From: CAZLHO01 sp964559455
GTDB lineage: Bacteria; Krumholzibacteriota; Krumholzibacteriia; LZORAL124-64-63
DNA length: 64,000 nucleotides
Assembly: GCA_964559455.1 (NCBI GenBank)
Contig: CAZLHO010000007.1
Span: 1 to 64,000, forward strand
Reading direction: 5' to 3'
Positions within the stretch are counted from its first letter, which is position 1. Each line of letters starts with the position of its first letter. This document shows, piece after piece, positions 1-8,754 of the stretch. The position numbers were made by a program, and so were the translations under genes. The notes beneath the pieces were generated by a model. The model searched no databases, was not told where the DNA came from, and worked only from the letters and a program-made list of their open reading frames with translations.

Positions 1-997
1 AGCACCAGAAGGTCCAGTCGATGGGCAGCATCCTGATCTCCAGCGCCCCCTCGGGAATCCGCGACCAGATCTCCTGCGCGTCGAAGGGACCGTAGTAGTC
101 GCCCACGCCGGCGTGGTCGCGGCCGATGATCATGTGGGTGCAGCCGAAGTTCTGCCGGAAGACGCCGTGCAGCAGACCCTCGCGGGGCCCGGCGTAGCGC
201 ATGTCCAGGGGGTAGCCGCCCTGCAGGACGGTGCCCGGCTTGAAGTAGCCGTCGACCAGGGCGTCGATGCACTTGACGCGCACGTCGGCGGGGATGTCGC
301 CGGGCTTCAGGCCGCCGACGAGCTGGTGGATGTAGAGGCCGTCCAGGGTCTCCAGCGCGATCTTGGCCAGGTACTCGTGGCTGCGGTGCATGGGGTTGCG
401 CAGCTGCAGCGCGGCGATCGTCTTCCAGCCCCGCTCGGCGAAGACGGCGCGGCTCTCGGCCGGCCGCTGGTAGATGCCCTTGAACTCCGTCGGGAAGACG
501 CCCTCGCTGAGCACCTTCACCGGACCGCCCAGGTTCACGGCCTTCTGCGCCATGACCATCGCCACGCCGGGGTGAGCCTCGTCCGTCGTGCGGTAGACCT
601 CGCGGCATTCCAGCTCGCGGTCGATCTCGTACTGCTCGTCCACCCGCATCGTGGCCATGATCTCGTCGGTTTCGGGGGCGACCAGGGCGATCTCGGCGCC
701 CGGGGCCAGGCCGGCGGCGAAGTCGGCGTCGACGCTCAGGGTGATCGGGATCGGCCAGAAGACCCCGTCGGCCAGGGTCATCCCCCGGCAGACGCCCTCC
801 CAGTCGGCGCGCCCCATGAAACCGGCCAGCGGCGTGAAGCCGCCGATGCCGAGCATGATCAGGTCGCCGTTTTCGCGGCTGCTCAGGGTCGCGCGGGGCA
901 GGCCCTCGGCGCGCTTCAGTTCCTCGGCGCGGGCGGCGCCCTCGAGCAGGAGCGGACGCAGCTCGTCGCTGCCGTGCGGACGGATCAGGGTGCTCAT
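1..997 (-). CDS. sat: ATP sulfurylase (sulfate adenylyltransferase), C-terminus cut by window edge
   Basis: Forms adenylyl sulfate from ATP and sulfate in the cytoplasm, the first step of sulfate activation. The 332 visible codons run off the left edge. The sulfate- and ATP-binding motif QLRNP is at residues 198-202, and the HRSH metal/nucleotide motif at 204-207 follows directly. A second conserved block (GRDHAGVGDYYGPFDAQE) lies nearer the edge. This is the prokaryotic Sat/MET3 fold rather than CysD/CysN. The ATG at 997 begins MSTLIRPHG, and no good alternative start lies upstream. Whether it serves assimilation or dissimilation cannot be decided here, because no APS reductase or kinase is visible. 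Confidence 0.95.
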   Translation of the reverse strand, partial: MSTLIRPHGSDELRPLLLEGAARAEELKRAEGLPRATLSSRENGDLIMLGIGGFTPLAGFMGRADWEGVCRGMTLADGVFWPIPITLSVDADFAAGLAPGAEIALVAPETDEIMATMRVDEQYEIDRELECREVYRTTDEAHPGVAMVMAQKAVNLGGPVKVLSEGVFPTEFKGIYQRPAESRAVFAERGWKTIAALQLRNPMHRSHEYLAKIALETLDGLYIHQLVGGLKPGDIPADVRVKCIDALVDGYFKPGTVLQGGYPLDMRYAGPREGLLHGVFRQNFGCTHMIIGRDHAGVGDYYGPFDAQEIWSRIPEGALEIRMLPIDWTFWC

Positions 998-1104
998 GGG
1001 AATCGTGTCCTTTCGGGGTGTCGCGATGGATGCCGGGGGCCGGAGTCCAATCTAGGCAACCGGAAGAGGGCTGTCAGGGGAATTCCGCCGCGGGAGCCCG
1101 AGGA

Positions 1105-1133
1105 TTGCGCGCCGATCCTGGATGACCTATTAT
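1105..1133 (+). promoter_or_regulatory. Candidate sigma70-type promoter for the small secreted protein
   Basis: TTGCGC (1105-1110) and TATTAT (1128-1133) are 17 nt apart, 40 nt upstream of the ATG at 1173. The spacing is ideal and the -10 is one mismatch from consensus; the -35 is weaker. Confidence 0.5.
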
Positions 1134-1172
1134 GATAGGGCTATCTCAATCCCCACGACGGAGGTGGCCGCC

Positions 1173-1658
1173 ATGACCCGCACGCCAACCCTCCTCGCCC
1201 GTCTTGTTCTTCCCTTCGCCCTGATGATCCTGGCTGCGCCCGCCTCCGCCCAGTGCGTCGGCGATCCTCCCGATGTGGTCGGCTCCTGGGAGTGGACCAT
1301 GTCCGTCGGCGGCATCGCAGGCGACACCCGCACGCCGGCCACCGAGGGCTACACCTGGCAGCTGGAGTTCCGTGACGACGGCACGATGACCTCGTACCTG
1401 AACGAGGAGTTCGAATACGTCCATCCCTGGAGCGTCGAATGCCGCGAATGCTCGCTCCCGGACGGGTGGCGCTGGTGCTTCTCCGCCGGCGAGCCCTTCG
1501 CCTTCGCGACCGCGGTCATGGTGCGGCTGAGCCCCCGCGAGCTCGAATGCGGCCCGGTGGACGTGATCGACGGCTACGGGCACGCCTTCGTGCCGCGCGG
1601 GCCCGTCGTCCCGGAGGATCCGGACACTCTGGGCCGGATCAAGATCCTCTACCGGTGA
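1173..1658 (+). CDS. Small secreted protein of unknown function
   Basis: 161 aa. An N-terminal signal peptide (MTRTPTLLARLVLPFALMIL, ending near AASA-Q) is followed by a mature part that opens with VVGSWEWTMSVGG. That opening resembles lipocalin-like or copper-resistance-type beta barrels (GxW near the N-terminus), but I do not assign a family. Five cysteines occur in the mature part, consistent with an exported, disulfide-bonded protein. The start at 1173 was preferred over an in-frame upstream codon at 1122 because a GGAGGTGG ribosome site (1160-1167) and the signal peptide both begin there. It converges on pgi with a 24-nt gap. Confidence 0.75.
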   Translation: MTRTPTLLARLVLPFALMILAAPASAQCVGDPPDVVGSWEWTMSVGGIAGDTRTPATEGYTWQLEFRDDGTMTSYLNEEFEYVHPWSVECRECSLPDGWRWCFSAGEPFAFATAVMVRLSPRELECGPVDVIDGYGHAFVPRGPVVPEDPDTLGRIKILYR

Positions 1659-1682
1659 CGGGATCATCCCGAGGAACGTCCG

Positions 1683-2969
1683 TCAGGGACGCCCCAGCAG
1701 CCGGAACATCTCCCGCTTGTAGGCCTCGACCCCGGGCTGGTCGAAGGGATTCACCCCCAGCAGCCGTCCGCTGACCGCCACGGCCCGCTCGAAGAAATAG
1801 AGCAGGCCGCCCACCGACGGCGCGGTCAACGCGTCCAGCTCCAGGGTCATCACCGGCACGCCGCCGGCGACGTGCGCGGCCAGGGTGCCCTCGTAGGCCT
1901 TCTGGTTGATCTCGTCCAGGCTGCGCCCCTCCAGGTAGCCCAGGCCGTCGCCCCCGTCGGCGGGCGGCACCGTCAGGTCCACGCCCGTGCTGCGGACGTG
2001 CAGGAAGGTCTCGAAGAGGTCGCGTCGCCCGTCCTGCAGATACTGGCCCAGGCTGTGCAGGTCGGTCGTGAAGCGGCAGGCGGCCGGGAAGACGCCGCGG
2101 CCGTCCTTGCCCTCGCTTTCGCCGAAGAGCTGCTTCCACCACTCCTGCAGGGGCCCCAGGTCGCCATGGAAAGTCGAGAGGACCTCGGTCGTGAAGCCGC
2201 TCTCGAGCAGGGCGTGCCGGGTCGCGGCGTAGCGCAGGACGGGGTTCTCCTCCGGATCGGCCTCGCGGCAGGCCTCGCGCGCGGCGGCGGCGCCCTCCAG
2301 AAGGCCGCGCACGTCGAAGCCGGCTACGGCCAGGGGAAAGAGTCCCACCGGCGAAAGCACCGAAAAGCGCCCGCCGACGTCGTCGGGAATGGCGAAGGCG
2401 GTCCAGCCCTCGGCCGCAGCCATGTCGCGCAGCGCCCCCCGCCGGGCGTCGGTCACGGCGACGATGCGCCGCGCGGCCTCGTCCCGACCGTGGCGGTCGA
2501 TCAGCAGGCGCCGCAGGATGCGGAAGGCGACGGCCGGCTCCAGGGTCGTGCCCGACTTCGAGACCACGCAGATACGGAATTCTCGCCCATCCAGCTCGGC
2601 CAGCAGGCGGGCCAGGCCGGGCGCGCCCAGGTCGGTGCCGGCGAAGCGCAGCCCGGGCCCATGGGCCGTATCCCGCAGGGCTTCGGCGACGGCCAGCGTC
2701 CCCAGGTAGGACCCCCCGATACCCACGACGACCAGCAGCTCCGCGCCCTCCCGGGCCGACTCCGCGGCGGCGAGCAGCTCCTCCAGCGGCGGCCCCTGCA
2801 TGCGCCGCGGCAGGTCGACCCAGCCCAGGAAATCGGAGCCGGGTCCCCGTCCGGCCTCGAGGTCGGCGTCGGCGGTCGCGGCAGCGGGGATTCGGGCGGC
2901 CGCCGCCTGCCCGGGAAGCAGCGACTCCGCGCGAGCGGTCGACAGCCGCGGAAAGCGGGTTCTTTCCAT
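1683..2969 (-). CDS. pgi: Glucose-6-phosphate isomerase
   Basis: Interconverts glucose-6-phosphate and fructose-6-phosphate in glycolysis and gluconeogenesis. At 428 aa it belongs to the shorter bacterial form (Bacillus/Thermotoga type, about 420-450 aa). Conserved elements visible are VVVGIGGSYLGT near residue 75, VVSKSGTTLEP (phosphate binding), the QEWWKQLFGESEGK block and the C-terminal QPGVEAYKREMF segment with the catalytic lysine. The ATG at 2969 has a GGGAGA ribosome site 8 nt upstream. The reading frame stays open far upstream only because of high GC. It faces away from the M1 peptidase gene, so the 228 bp between them must hold divergent promoters. Confidence 0.95.
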   Translation of the reverse strand: MERTRFPRLSTARAESLLPGQAAAARIPAAATADADLEAGRGPGSDFLGWVDLPRRMQGPPLEELLAAAESAREGAELLVVVGIGGSYLGTLAVAEALRDTAHGPGLRFAGTDLGAPGLARLLAELDGREFRICVVSKSGTTLEPAVAFRILRRLLIDRHGRDEAARRIVAVTDARRGALRDMAAAEGWTAFAIPDDVGGRFSVLSPVGLFPLAVAGFDVRGLLEGAAAAREACREADPEENPVLRYAATRHALLESGFTTEVLSTFHGDLGPLQEWWKQLFGESEGKDGRGVFPAACRFTTDLHSLGQYLQDGRRDLFETFLHVRSTGVDLTVPPADGGDGLGYLEGRSLDEINQKAYEGTLAAHVAGGVPVMTLELDALTAPSVGGLLYFFERAVAVSGRLLGVNPFDQPGVEAYKREMFRLLGRP

Positions 2970-3197
2970 CTTGAAATCTCCCAACGAATTGAGCCGAGGA
3001 CCTTCCCGGCGGCGGCGCCGCACGGGTTCGCCGCTGTTGGAATCAGCGCCGGTTGTGTTATTCTTGAGGGCGTTCCGGCGGCGGCGCCACGCGTCGCCGG
3101 GGCATAACAGGGTCCGGGCTCCATTCTGTGAATGGCGCTCAGTGAGCACAAGCGTCTTTTTCCCGGCCGCTCCGCCAGGCTGCCCAGCAACTGGATC

Positions 3198-5348
3198 ATG
3201 CATCGATTCGTCCTGGCATTCCTCTTCTGCATGACGCTCGTCGCGCCGGCCGCGGCGGAGCCGAGGGCGCTGTCCGTCCCGCCGGGCGACCGCCTGCCCG
3301 CCGAGGCCTGGGTGGCCGAGGGCAAAGGCCGCCCCGTCCCGGGCCGCGTCCCCGGCGACCCGAGCCGGGCCGCGCTGCCCGATCCCTCGATGCTCGCCTT
3401 CGACGTGCTGCAATACGCCAACCAGTTCCTGATCGATCCCGACAACGGATTCCTCATGGGAATGACCGAGATCCTCCTGACTCCGGTCGAAGGGGTGATC
3501 GAGGAAATCCGCCTCGACTTCCACGACAACATGTACGTCCACTCGGTGTCCTGGAACGACCCCTACTACAGCGGCGGGCTGCTCTTCGAGCACCGCGACG
3601 ATATCCTGCGCATCCGGCTGGCCCGCCCCATCGCCTATACCGAAGCGACCTTCGTCACGGTCGTCTTCTCCGGCGCGCCCCAGCCCAGCGGCTTCTTCGG
3701 CTTCGAATTCCAGGAACTGCCCGACGGCGGGACGGCCGTGGTCTCGATCAGCGAGCCCTGGAGCGCGCCCTCCTGGTGGCCCTGCAAGGACGAAATCGCC
3801 GACAAGGCCATCTTCGACACCAAGATCCTCGTTCCGGCCGGCATGACCGCCGTCTCGAACGGCCAGCTGGTCTCCGGCCCCACTCCGGTGGCGGAGCTTG
3901 ATCCCGCCCTCGAAGCGCTGCGCCTGGCCTCGGGCATCAAGGCCGAGAGCGCCGCCTTCGACCTCTTCCACTGGCACGAGTCCTACATGATGTCCACCTA
4001 TCACTTCTCGCTGGCCATCGCGGACTACGTGGAACTGGCCGACACCTGGACCGGCGAGGGCGGGACGATCCCGATCCGCCACTACGTCTTCCCCTACCTC
4101 GAGGAGAACGCCAGGGAGGACTTCAACGTGCTGCCGGCGCAGCTGGACTTCTGCACGGAGATGCTGGGCCCCTACCCCTTCGCCGGCGAGAAGTACGGCA
4201 TGGCGACCATGATCTGGCAGGGCGCCATGGAGCACCCCACGGCCACGACCTACGGCGACTACTACGTGACCGGCGACCACTGGTACGACGACATCATCAT
4301 CCACGAGCTCTCCCACCAGTGGTTCGGCAACCTGATCACCCCCTCGGACTGGACCCAGATCTGGCTCAACGAGGGCTTCGCCACCTACTTCGAGGGCCTG
4401 TGGCGGGAGCATACGATCGGCGGCAACGCCCTGCGCTGGTACATGTACGCCCGCAGGCTCTTCACCTGGTGGCGCGGGCCCCTGGTGCGCGACGGGGCCA
4501 ACCCGAACCCCGAGTACTTCTTCGAGAACATGGTCTACTACAAGGGCGCCTGGGTGCTGCACATGTACCGCCGCCTGGTCGGGGACGAGACCTTTTTCGC
4601 CACGCTGCGCGCCTACGTCGAGACGCCCGAGCTGCGCTACGCCAACGCCGACTCCGACGACTTCATCGCCGTCTGCGAAGCCACCTCCGGCATGGAGCTG
4701 GACTGGTTCTTCGACCAGTGGCTCTACCGCAGCACGAACCCCGTGCTGCTGCTCGGCACCCGCAACTACGCCGACGCCCCGGGCGACCGCTTCGTCGACC
4801 TGAACTTCACTCAGGTCCAGGCCGACGATCCCGTCTACGGCGACGCGCCCTACCGCCTGCCGATCGAGGTCCGGCTGCGCGGCGCCGCCCTCGACACCAC
4901 CGTGCAGGTGTGGATGGAGGAGAAGGCCCAGTCCTTCACGATCCCCGTCTCGGCCGAGGCGACCGAGATCACGGTCGACCCCCAGGGCTGGCTGCTGCAC
5001 GAGCTGCAGGCCCTGGTCGACGTCGGCGAGCCGGTGCGCATCTCGCCCGTGCTCAAGCCCCTGCCGCCGATGCCCAACCCTCTGCCCGGGCGCGGCGTCA
5101 TCCGCTGGTCGATGAGCGCCGCCAGCGTCGACGAGGTCGCCATCTTCGACCTGCGCGGGCGCCGGGTGGCCGCCTTCGCTTCGCCGATGCAGGGACCCGG
5201 CGAGCGGCAGATCGCCTGGGACGGGCGCGACTTCGACGGCCGCCCCTGCCCCTCGGGCGTCTACATCTACGCCGTCACCTGCCGCGAACTGGACCGTCCC
5301 GACGTACCGCCGCACCGCACGACCGGCCGCCTCAGCCTGGCCCGTTGA
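3198..5348 (+). CDS. Secreted M1-family (aminopeptidase N-like) metallopeptidase with FlgD-like C-terminus
   Basis: 716 aa exported zinc aminopeptidase. A signal peptide (MHRFVLAFLFCMTLVAPAAA) precedes an M1 N-terminal beta domain. The exopeptidase motif reads GAMEHP instead of GAMEN. The catalytic site is HELSH at 369-373, with the third zinc ligand E392 in NEGFATYFE, giving the gluzincin spacing HExxH-x18-E. The last 90 residues form a FlgD-like Ig domain (PMPNPLPG, IFDLRGRRV, WDGRDFDG, SGVYIYAV) ending in SLAR, shared with four other secreted proteins here and probably an export or anchoring tag. An upstream in-frame ATG at 3132 exists, but it would bury the signal peptide. The ribosome site at 3198 is weak, so the start is moderately certain. 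Confidence 0.92.
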   Translation: MHRFVLAFLFCMTLVAPAAAEPRALSVPPGDRLPAEAWVAEGKGRPVPGRVPGDPSRAALPDPSMLAFDVLQYANQFLIDPDNGFLMGMTEILLTPVEGVIEEIRLDFHDNMYVHSVSWNDPYYSGGLLFEHRDDILRIRLARPIAYTEATFVTVVFSGAPQPSGFFGFEFQELPDGGTAVVSISEPWSAPSWWPCKDEIADKAIFDTKILVPAGMTAVSNGQLVSGPTPVAELDPALEALRLASGIKAESAAFDLFHWHESYMMSTYHFSLAIADYVELADTWTGEGGTIPIRHYVFPYLEENAREDFNVLPAQLDFCTEMLGPYPFAGEKYGMATMIWQGAMEHPTATTYGDYYVTGDHWYDDIIIHELSHQWFGNLITPSDWTQIWLNEGFATYFEGLWREHTIGGNALRWYMYARRLFTWWRGPLVRDGANPNPEYFFENMVYYKGAWVLHMYRRLVGDETFFATLRAYVETPELRYANADSDDFIAVCEATSGMELDWFFDQWLYRSTNPVLLLGTRNYADAPGDRFVDLNFTQVQADDPVYGDAPYRLPIEVRLRGAALDTTVQVWMEEKAQSFTIPVSAEATEITVDPQGWLLHELQALVDVGEPVRISPVLKPLPPMPNPLPGRGVIRWSMSAASVDEVAIFDLRGRRVAAFASPMQGPGERQIAWDGRDFDGRPCPSGVYIYAVTCRELDRPDVPPHRTTGRLSLAR

Positions 5349-5437
5349 TCCCGCCGCATTGACATCCCCGTCTCCCGGGCCGACCATATGCCGGGATCCG
5401 CACGCCCTCGCCCGTCGCCCCGTGGAGGTGCCCGCCC

Positions 5438-6664
5438 GTGAACGGCCCCATGCCCGTACTCGCCGTCCACTACGCCGAGATCGCCCTGAAGGGCGGGAAC
5501 CGGCACATCTTCATGCGTCGGCTCAAGAACAACCTCGGCATCGCCCTGCGCGGTGAATCCGTCGCCGCGATGAACCACATCGAAAGCCGGGTCCTGGTGC
5601 GCCTGGGCGATCCGGCGCGGGCCGAATCCGCGCTGGCCAAGGCGTCGCGGGTCTTCGGCGTCCAGTGGGTGTCGCTGTCGACGACCGTGCCGCGCGCGGA
5701 AGGGGACATCGACGCCGACATGGCGGCGCTGCGCGAGACGGCCGTGGCCCTGGCCCGCCGCGACGTCGGCGAGGCCCGGCACTTCAAGGTCGAATGCCGT
5801 CGCTCGGACGAGACCTTCCCCCTGACCTCCCCCGAGATCGGCCGCATCGTCGGCACCGACGTCCAGGCCGCCCTCGACGGTCTGCCCGCGCGCATGAACC
5901 GGCCCGACTTCACGGTCCACGTGCTCGTGCTGCGCGACGAGATCCTGGTCTTCACGCGCAAGACCCCCGGACTCGGCGGCCTGCCCGTGGGCAGCAGCGG
6001 CAAGGTGATGGCCCTCTTCTCCGGCGGCATCGATTCGCCCGTGGCGGCCTGGATGATGATGAAGCGCGGCTGCCGGCCGGATCTGGTGCACTTCTACTCC
6101 GGCCGCACGCCGGCTGAGGCCGACTCCGGCAAGATCGAGAAGCTCGCCGCCTGCCTGGCCGGATTCGCGCCGCACCCGCTGAACCTGCACCTGGTCCCCT
6201 CGTTCCCCTACGAGGAACGCGCCGTCGGCGGCGTCGACGACCGCTTCGACATGGTGCTCTTCCGGCGCTACATGTTCCGCACCGCCGCCCGTCTGGCCCG
6301 GCGCACGCACTGCCTGGCCCTGGTCGCCGGCGACAGCGTCGGCCAGGTCGCCAGCCAGACCCTGCACAACCTGCGCGCGATCACGCCGGACCTCAGCCTG
6401 CCGGTGCTGCGACCGCTGGTCGGCCTGGACAAGGTCGAGATCACCACCCTCTCGCGGAAGATGGGCGCCTTCGAGATCTCCATCACCCCCTACCGGGACT
6501 GCTGTTCGCTGCGCTCGCCGCATCCGGTGCTGAACGCCCGGCCCGAGCAGCTGCTCGAGCTTTCCGAGCGCATCGACCTCGACGGCGCCGTTGTGGAGGC
6601 GGCGGCGGAATCGGTTCGCCTGAAGATCGGCCCCGAGGGCCGGCTGGAGAACGGGGCGGGTTGA
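5438..6664 (+). CDS. thiI: tRNA 4-thiouridine synthase ThiI, without rhodanese domain
   Basis: Adenylates U8 of tRNA for sulfur transfer to 4-thiouridine and may also serve thiazole synthesis. 408 aa with an N-terminal ferredoxin-like region (HYAEIALKGGNRHIF), a central THUMP domain, and a PP-loop ATPase with SGGIDSPVA near residue 193. The conserved PYRDCCSLRSPHP block is near the C-terminus. The C-terminal rhodanese domain of the E. coli enzyme is absent, as in Bacillus and many others, so sulfur must come directly from a cysteine desulfurase. The GTG start at 5438 is chosen because GGAGGTG (5424-5430) sits 7 nt upstream; an ATG at 5450 is the alternative. Confidence 0.94.
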   Translation: MNGPMPVLAVHYAEIALKGGNRHIFMRRLKNNLGIALRGESVAAMNHIESRVLVRLGDPARAESALAKASRVFGVQWVSLSTTVPRAEGDIDADMAALRETAVALARRDVGEARHFKVECRRSDETFPLTSPEIGRIVGTDVQAALDGLPARMNRPDFTVHVLVLRDEILVFTRKTPGLGGLPVGSSGKVMALFSGGIDSPVAAWMMMKRGCRPDLVHFYSGRTPAEADSGKIEKLAACLAGFAPHPLNLHLVPSFPYEERAVGGVDDRFDMVLFRRYMFRTAARLARRTHCLALVAGDSVGQVASQTLHNLRAITPDLSLPVLRPLVGLDKVEITTLSRKMGAFEISITPYRDCCSLRSPHPVLNARPEQLLELSERIDLDGAVVEAAAESVRLKIGPEGRLENGAG

Positions 6665-6781
6665 CAGCGCGGGCCGGGGCCTCTATCCTGTCGGCCGTCG
6701 ATATCGGGCTCGGGCGGGCCACCAGGGACGCTGCAACTCGCCCTCCGCTCGAGCCCGAGCACCCATTCTCCGGAGCCAGCC

Positions 6782-7915
6782 ATGAGCCCCCGCCGCTTCG
6801 CCCGGCTGCTTCCGGCCGCTGTGATCGCCGCCCTGCTCGCGACGGCCATGTTCGGCTGCGCCGCACGGTGGCCCCGGGGCTCGAATGAGCCCGTGACGCC
6901 CCTTGATCATCCGACAATCGAGACGATCCTCGCGTCTCGCGGTGAAGAGGCCGACGCCGACTTCCGCTTCGTCGTCTTCGGCGACCAGCGGGCCCAGGAC
7001 ACCTGGCCCGAGCTCATGAGCCACGTCGCCGCCCTGCCGTCCGACCGCGCCCCTCTCTTCATGCTCGACACCGGCGACATCGTCGACGACGGCAAGCACA
7101 CGGACCAGTTCGCCCGTCTGCGCGAGATCCTCTCACCCTGCGCGTCTCTGCCCTACCTGGTGGCGGTGGGCAACCACGAGATCTCCTACGAGGAACCGGG
7201 AGGACGCGACAACGCGGCCCGCTTCCTGGCCTACCTCGATCCCGCCTTCGGCGCCGAGCGCTTGTATTACCGCAAGGTCGTCGGTCCGCTGCGCTTCCTC
7301 TTCCTGGATTCCACGGACCTCGTCCACCTGGCCCTTGGCGACGGCGACGGCCCCGAGGATGCGCCGACCCGACGCGCCCGCGCGCAGTTGGACTGGCTGG
7401 CCGGGGAGCTGGACGCCCACGGCCCCTGGCGGGCGACCGTCGTCGCGATCCATCACCCCTTCCTCCAGTCGTCCTCGATCAACCGCGGTCAGGCCCAGGC
7501 CCTGTGGAGCCTGCCTGTGCGCGGACGGCCCCTGCCCGACCTGCTTGCGGACGCCGGCGTCGATCTGCTGATCTGCGGCCACACCCACACCACCGAGCGC
7601 TTTCTGCTGACCCGCGCCGACGGCGCGAGCCTGAGGCTCTTCAACGTCTCGGGAAAACCTCACGGCTTCTTCGGCGCCGGGCGGCGGCGCGCCCACGACC
7701 TGCGCGGCCGCGAGGACGCCTGGTTCGCCGAGCAGGGCTGGGAGGGGACCAGAGGCTGGAGCATCGTCCAGGAGGGTGCGATGGTCGCCGACGAAGCCAA
7801 CCAGTTCGTAGTCGTCGACGTGGACGGCGAGGGCGGCATGACCGCCGAGATCTTCTTCCTCGATCCCGACTTTCCCGAAGGCCTGCGCTCCGAGCCCGCC
7901 TTTCGCCTGCGCTGA
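6782..7915 (+). CDS. Lipoprotein calcineurin-like metallophosphoesterase
   Basis: 377 aa exported phosphoesterase. The N-terminus has a lipobox-type end (ATAMFGC), suggesting lipidation near residue 26. The metallophosphatase motifs occur in order: FGDQR (degenerate GDxH), DTGDIVDDG, GNHEISYEE, AIHHPF and CGHTHTTER, which supply the two-metal site. The first motif lacks the usual His, which can alter metal-1 binding. The closest general resemblance is to purple acid phosphatase-like or phosphodiesterase-like periplasmic enzymes; the substrate cannot be read from the sequence. The ATG at 6782 has GGAG about 8 nt upstream. It follows thiI by 117 nt and converges with the NlpC gene. Confidence 0.87.
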   Translation: MSPRRFARLLPAAVIAALLATAMFGCAARWPRGSNEPVTPLDHPTIETILASRGEEADADFRFVVFGDQRAQDTWPELMSHVAALPSDRAPLFMLDTGDIVDDGKHTDQFARLREILSPCASLPYLVAVGNHEISYEEPGGRDNAARFLAYLDPAFGAERLYYRKVVGPLRFLFLDSTDLVHLALGDGDGPEDAPTRRARAQLDWLAGELDAHGPWRATVVAIHHPFLQSSSINRGQAQALWSLPVRGRPLPDLLADAGVDLLICGHTHTTERFLLTRADGASLRLFNVSGKPHGFFGAGRRRAHDLRGREDAWFAEQGWEGTRGWSIVQEGAMVADEANQFVVVDVDGEGGMTAEIFFLDPDFPEGLRSEPAFRLR

Positions 7916-7927
7916 CCCGCGGCCGGA

Positions 7928-8590
7928 TCAGTCGATCCGGCGCGCCCCGGCCAGGCGCTGCCGCCACCATGGGTTCTCCAGGCTGTCGACCCGCACGTAC
8001 TTTCCGGTGCCCGGGGCGTGGAGGAACTCACCGTCCCCCAGGTAGATGCCGACGTGGCTGATCGTCCGCCGATCGATCCTGAAGAAGACGAGGTCGCTGC
8101 GGCGCAGGGACTGCACCTCCACGCGCCGGCCCGAGCGCGACTGGTCGACGGCGCGGCGGGGCAGGTCGACGCCGAACTCACGGTAGACGTACTGCACGAG
8201 GCCGCTGCAGTCGAACCCCCGCGGCGAGGCCCCGCCGAAGCGGTAGGGCGTGCCGACGAAGCGCTCGGCGAGGTCGGCGGCGTCGCGATAGCCCGAGCGG
8301 ATGCGGTCGACGGGCGGCGGCACGCGCCCGCCGCGGCGGGGGCCCGAACGGGTGCCGGCGTTGAGCTGCAGGGTGGGACGGAGTTCCGGTTCCGGCAACG
8401 CGGGCAGGGGCAGCGTGTCGGCGACGGCCGGCGTCGCGGCGGCGACGACGGGATCAGGCGCGCCGCGGCGGTGCGGGGCGCAACCCGGCCCGCAAGCCGC
8501 CAGCGCGGCGACCAGCATCAGCGGGGGCAGGCTCCGGCGGAGGCGCCGCCGGCCAGGCCCGGCAGGGTATCGGTGAAGCTCCGTCTTCAT
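7928..8590 (-). CDS. NlpC/P60 peptidoglycan endopeptidase, exported
   Basis: 220 aa. A hydrophobic export signal (LPPLMLVAALAACGPGC) may be a lipoprotein signal. A proline-rich linker leads to an NlpC/P60 domain in the second half. The catalytic Cys is C128 in FDCSGLVQYVY, the His is in SHVGIYLG, and the third polar residue is the His of EFLHAPG. Such enzymes cleave D-Glu to diamino-acid bonds in cell-wall stem peptides. Only the catalytic domain is present, with no LysM or SH3 wall-binding module. The ATG at 8590 follows a GAGGA site. Confidence 0.93.
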   Translation of the reverse strand: MKTELHRYPAGPGRRRLRRSLPPLMLVAALAACGPGCAPHRRGAPDPVVAAATPAVADTLPLPALPEPELRPTLQLNAGTRSGPRRGGRVPPPVDRIRSGYRDAADLAERFVGTPYRFGGASPRGFDCSGLVQYVYREFGVDLPRRAVDQSRSGRRVEVQSLRRSDLVFFRIDRRTISHVGIYLGDGEFLHAPGTGKYVRVDSLENPWWRQRLAGARRID

Positions 8591-8754
8591 CGTTCCTCAG
8601 GATAGCCCAGGAAAAGCTCGCTGTCATCCGCCCGGAACGCAGCAAGGGACGTGCCGAGGCCCTTGGCGTCCCGCCCTCCGGATGTTAGGTTGAGCGCCCG
8701 GCCGGGGAGCCCCTTCCCCGCAGCCGGCTTCCATCACCACCCCAGAGGCGGACC

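Noticed and set aside
1683..5387. A 1234-aa minus-strand open frame covering pgi and the antisense of the M1 peptidase
   Set aside because: Only the last 428 codons (pgi) show conserved sequence. The rest is antisense to a well-supported gene and is open only because of high GC.
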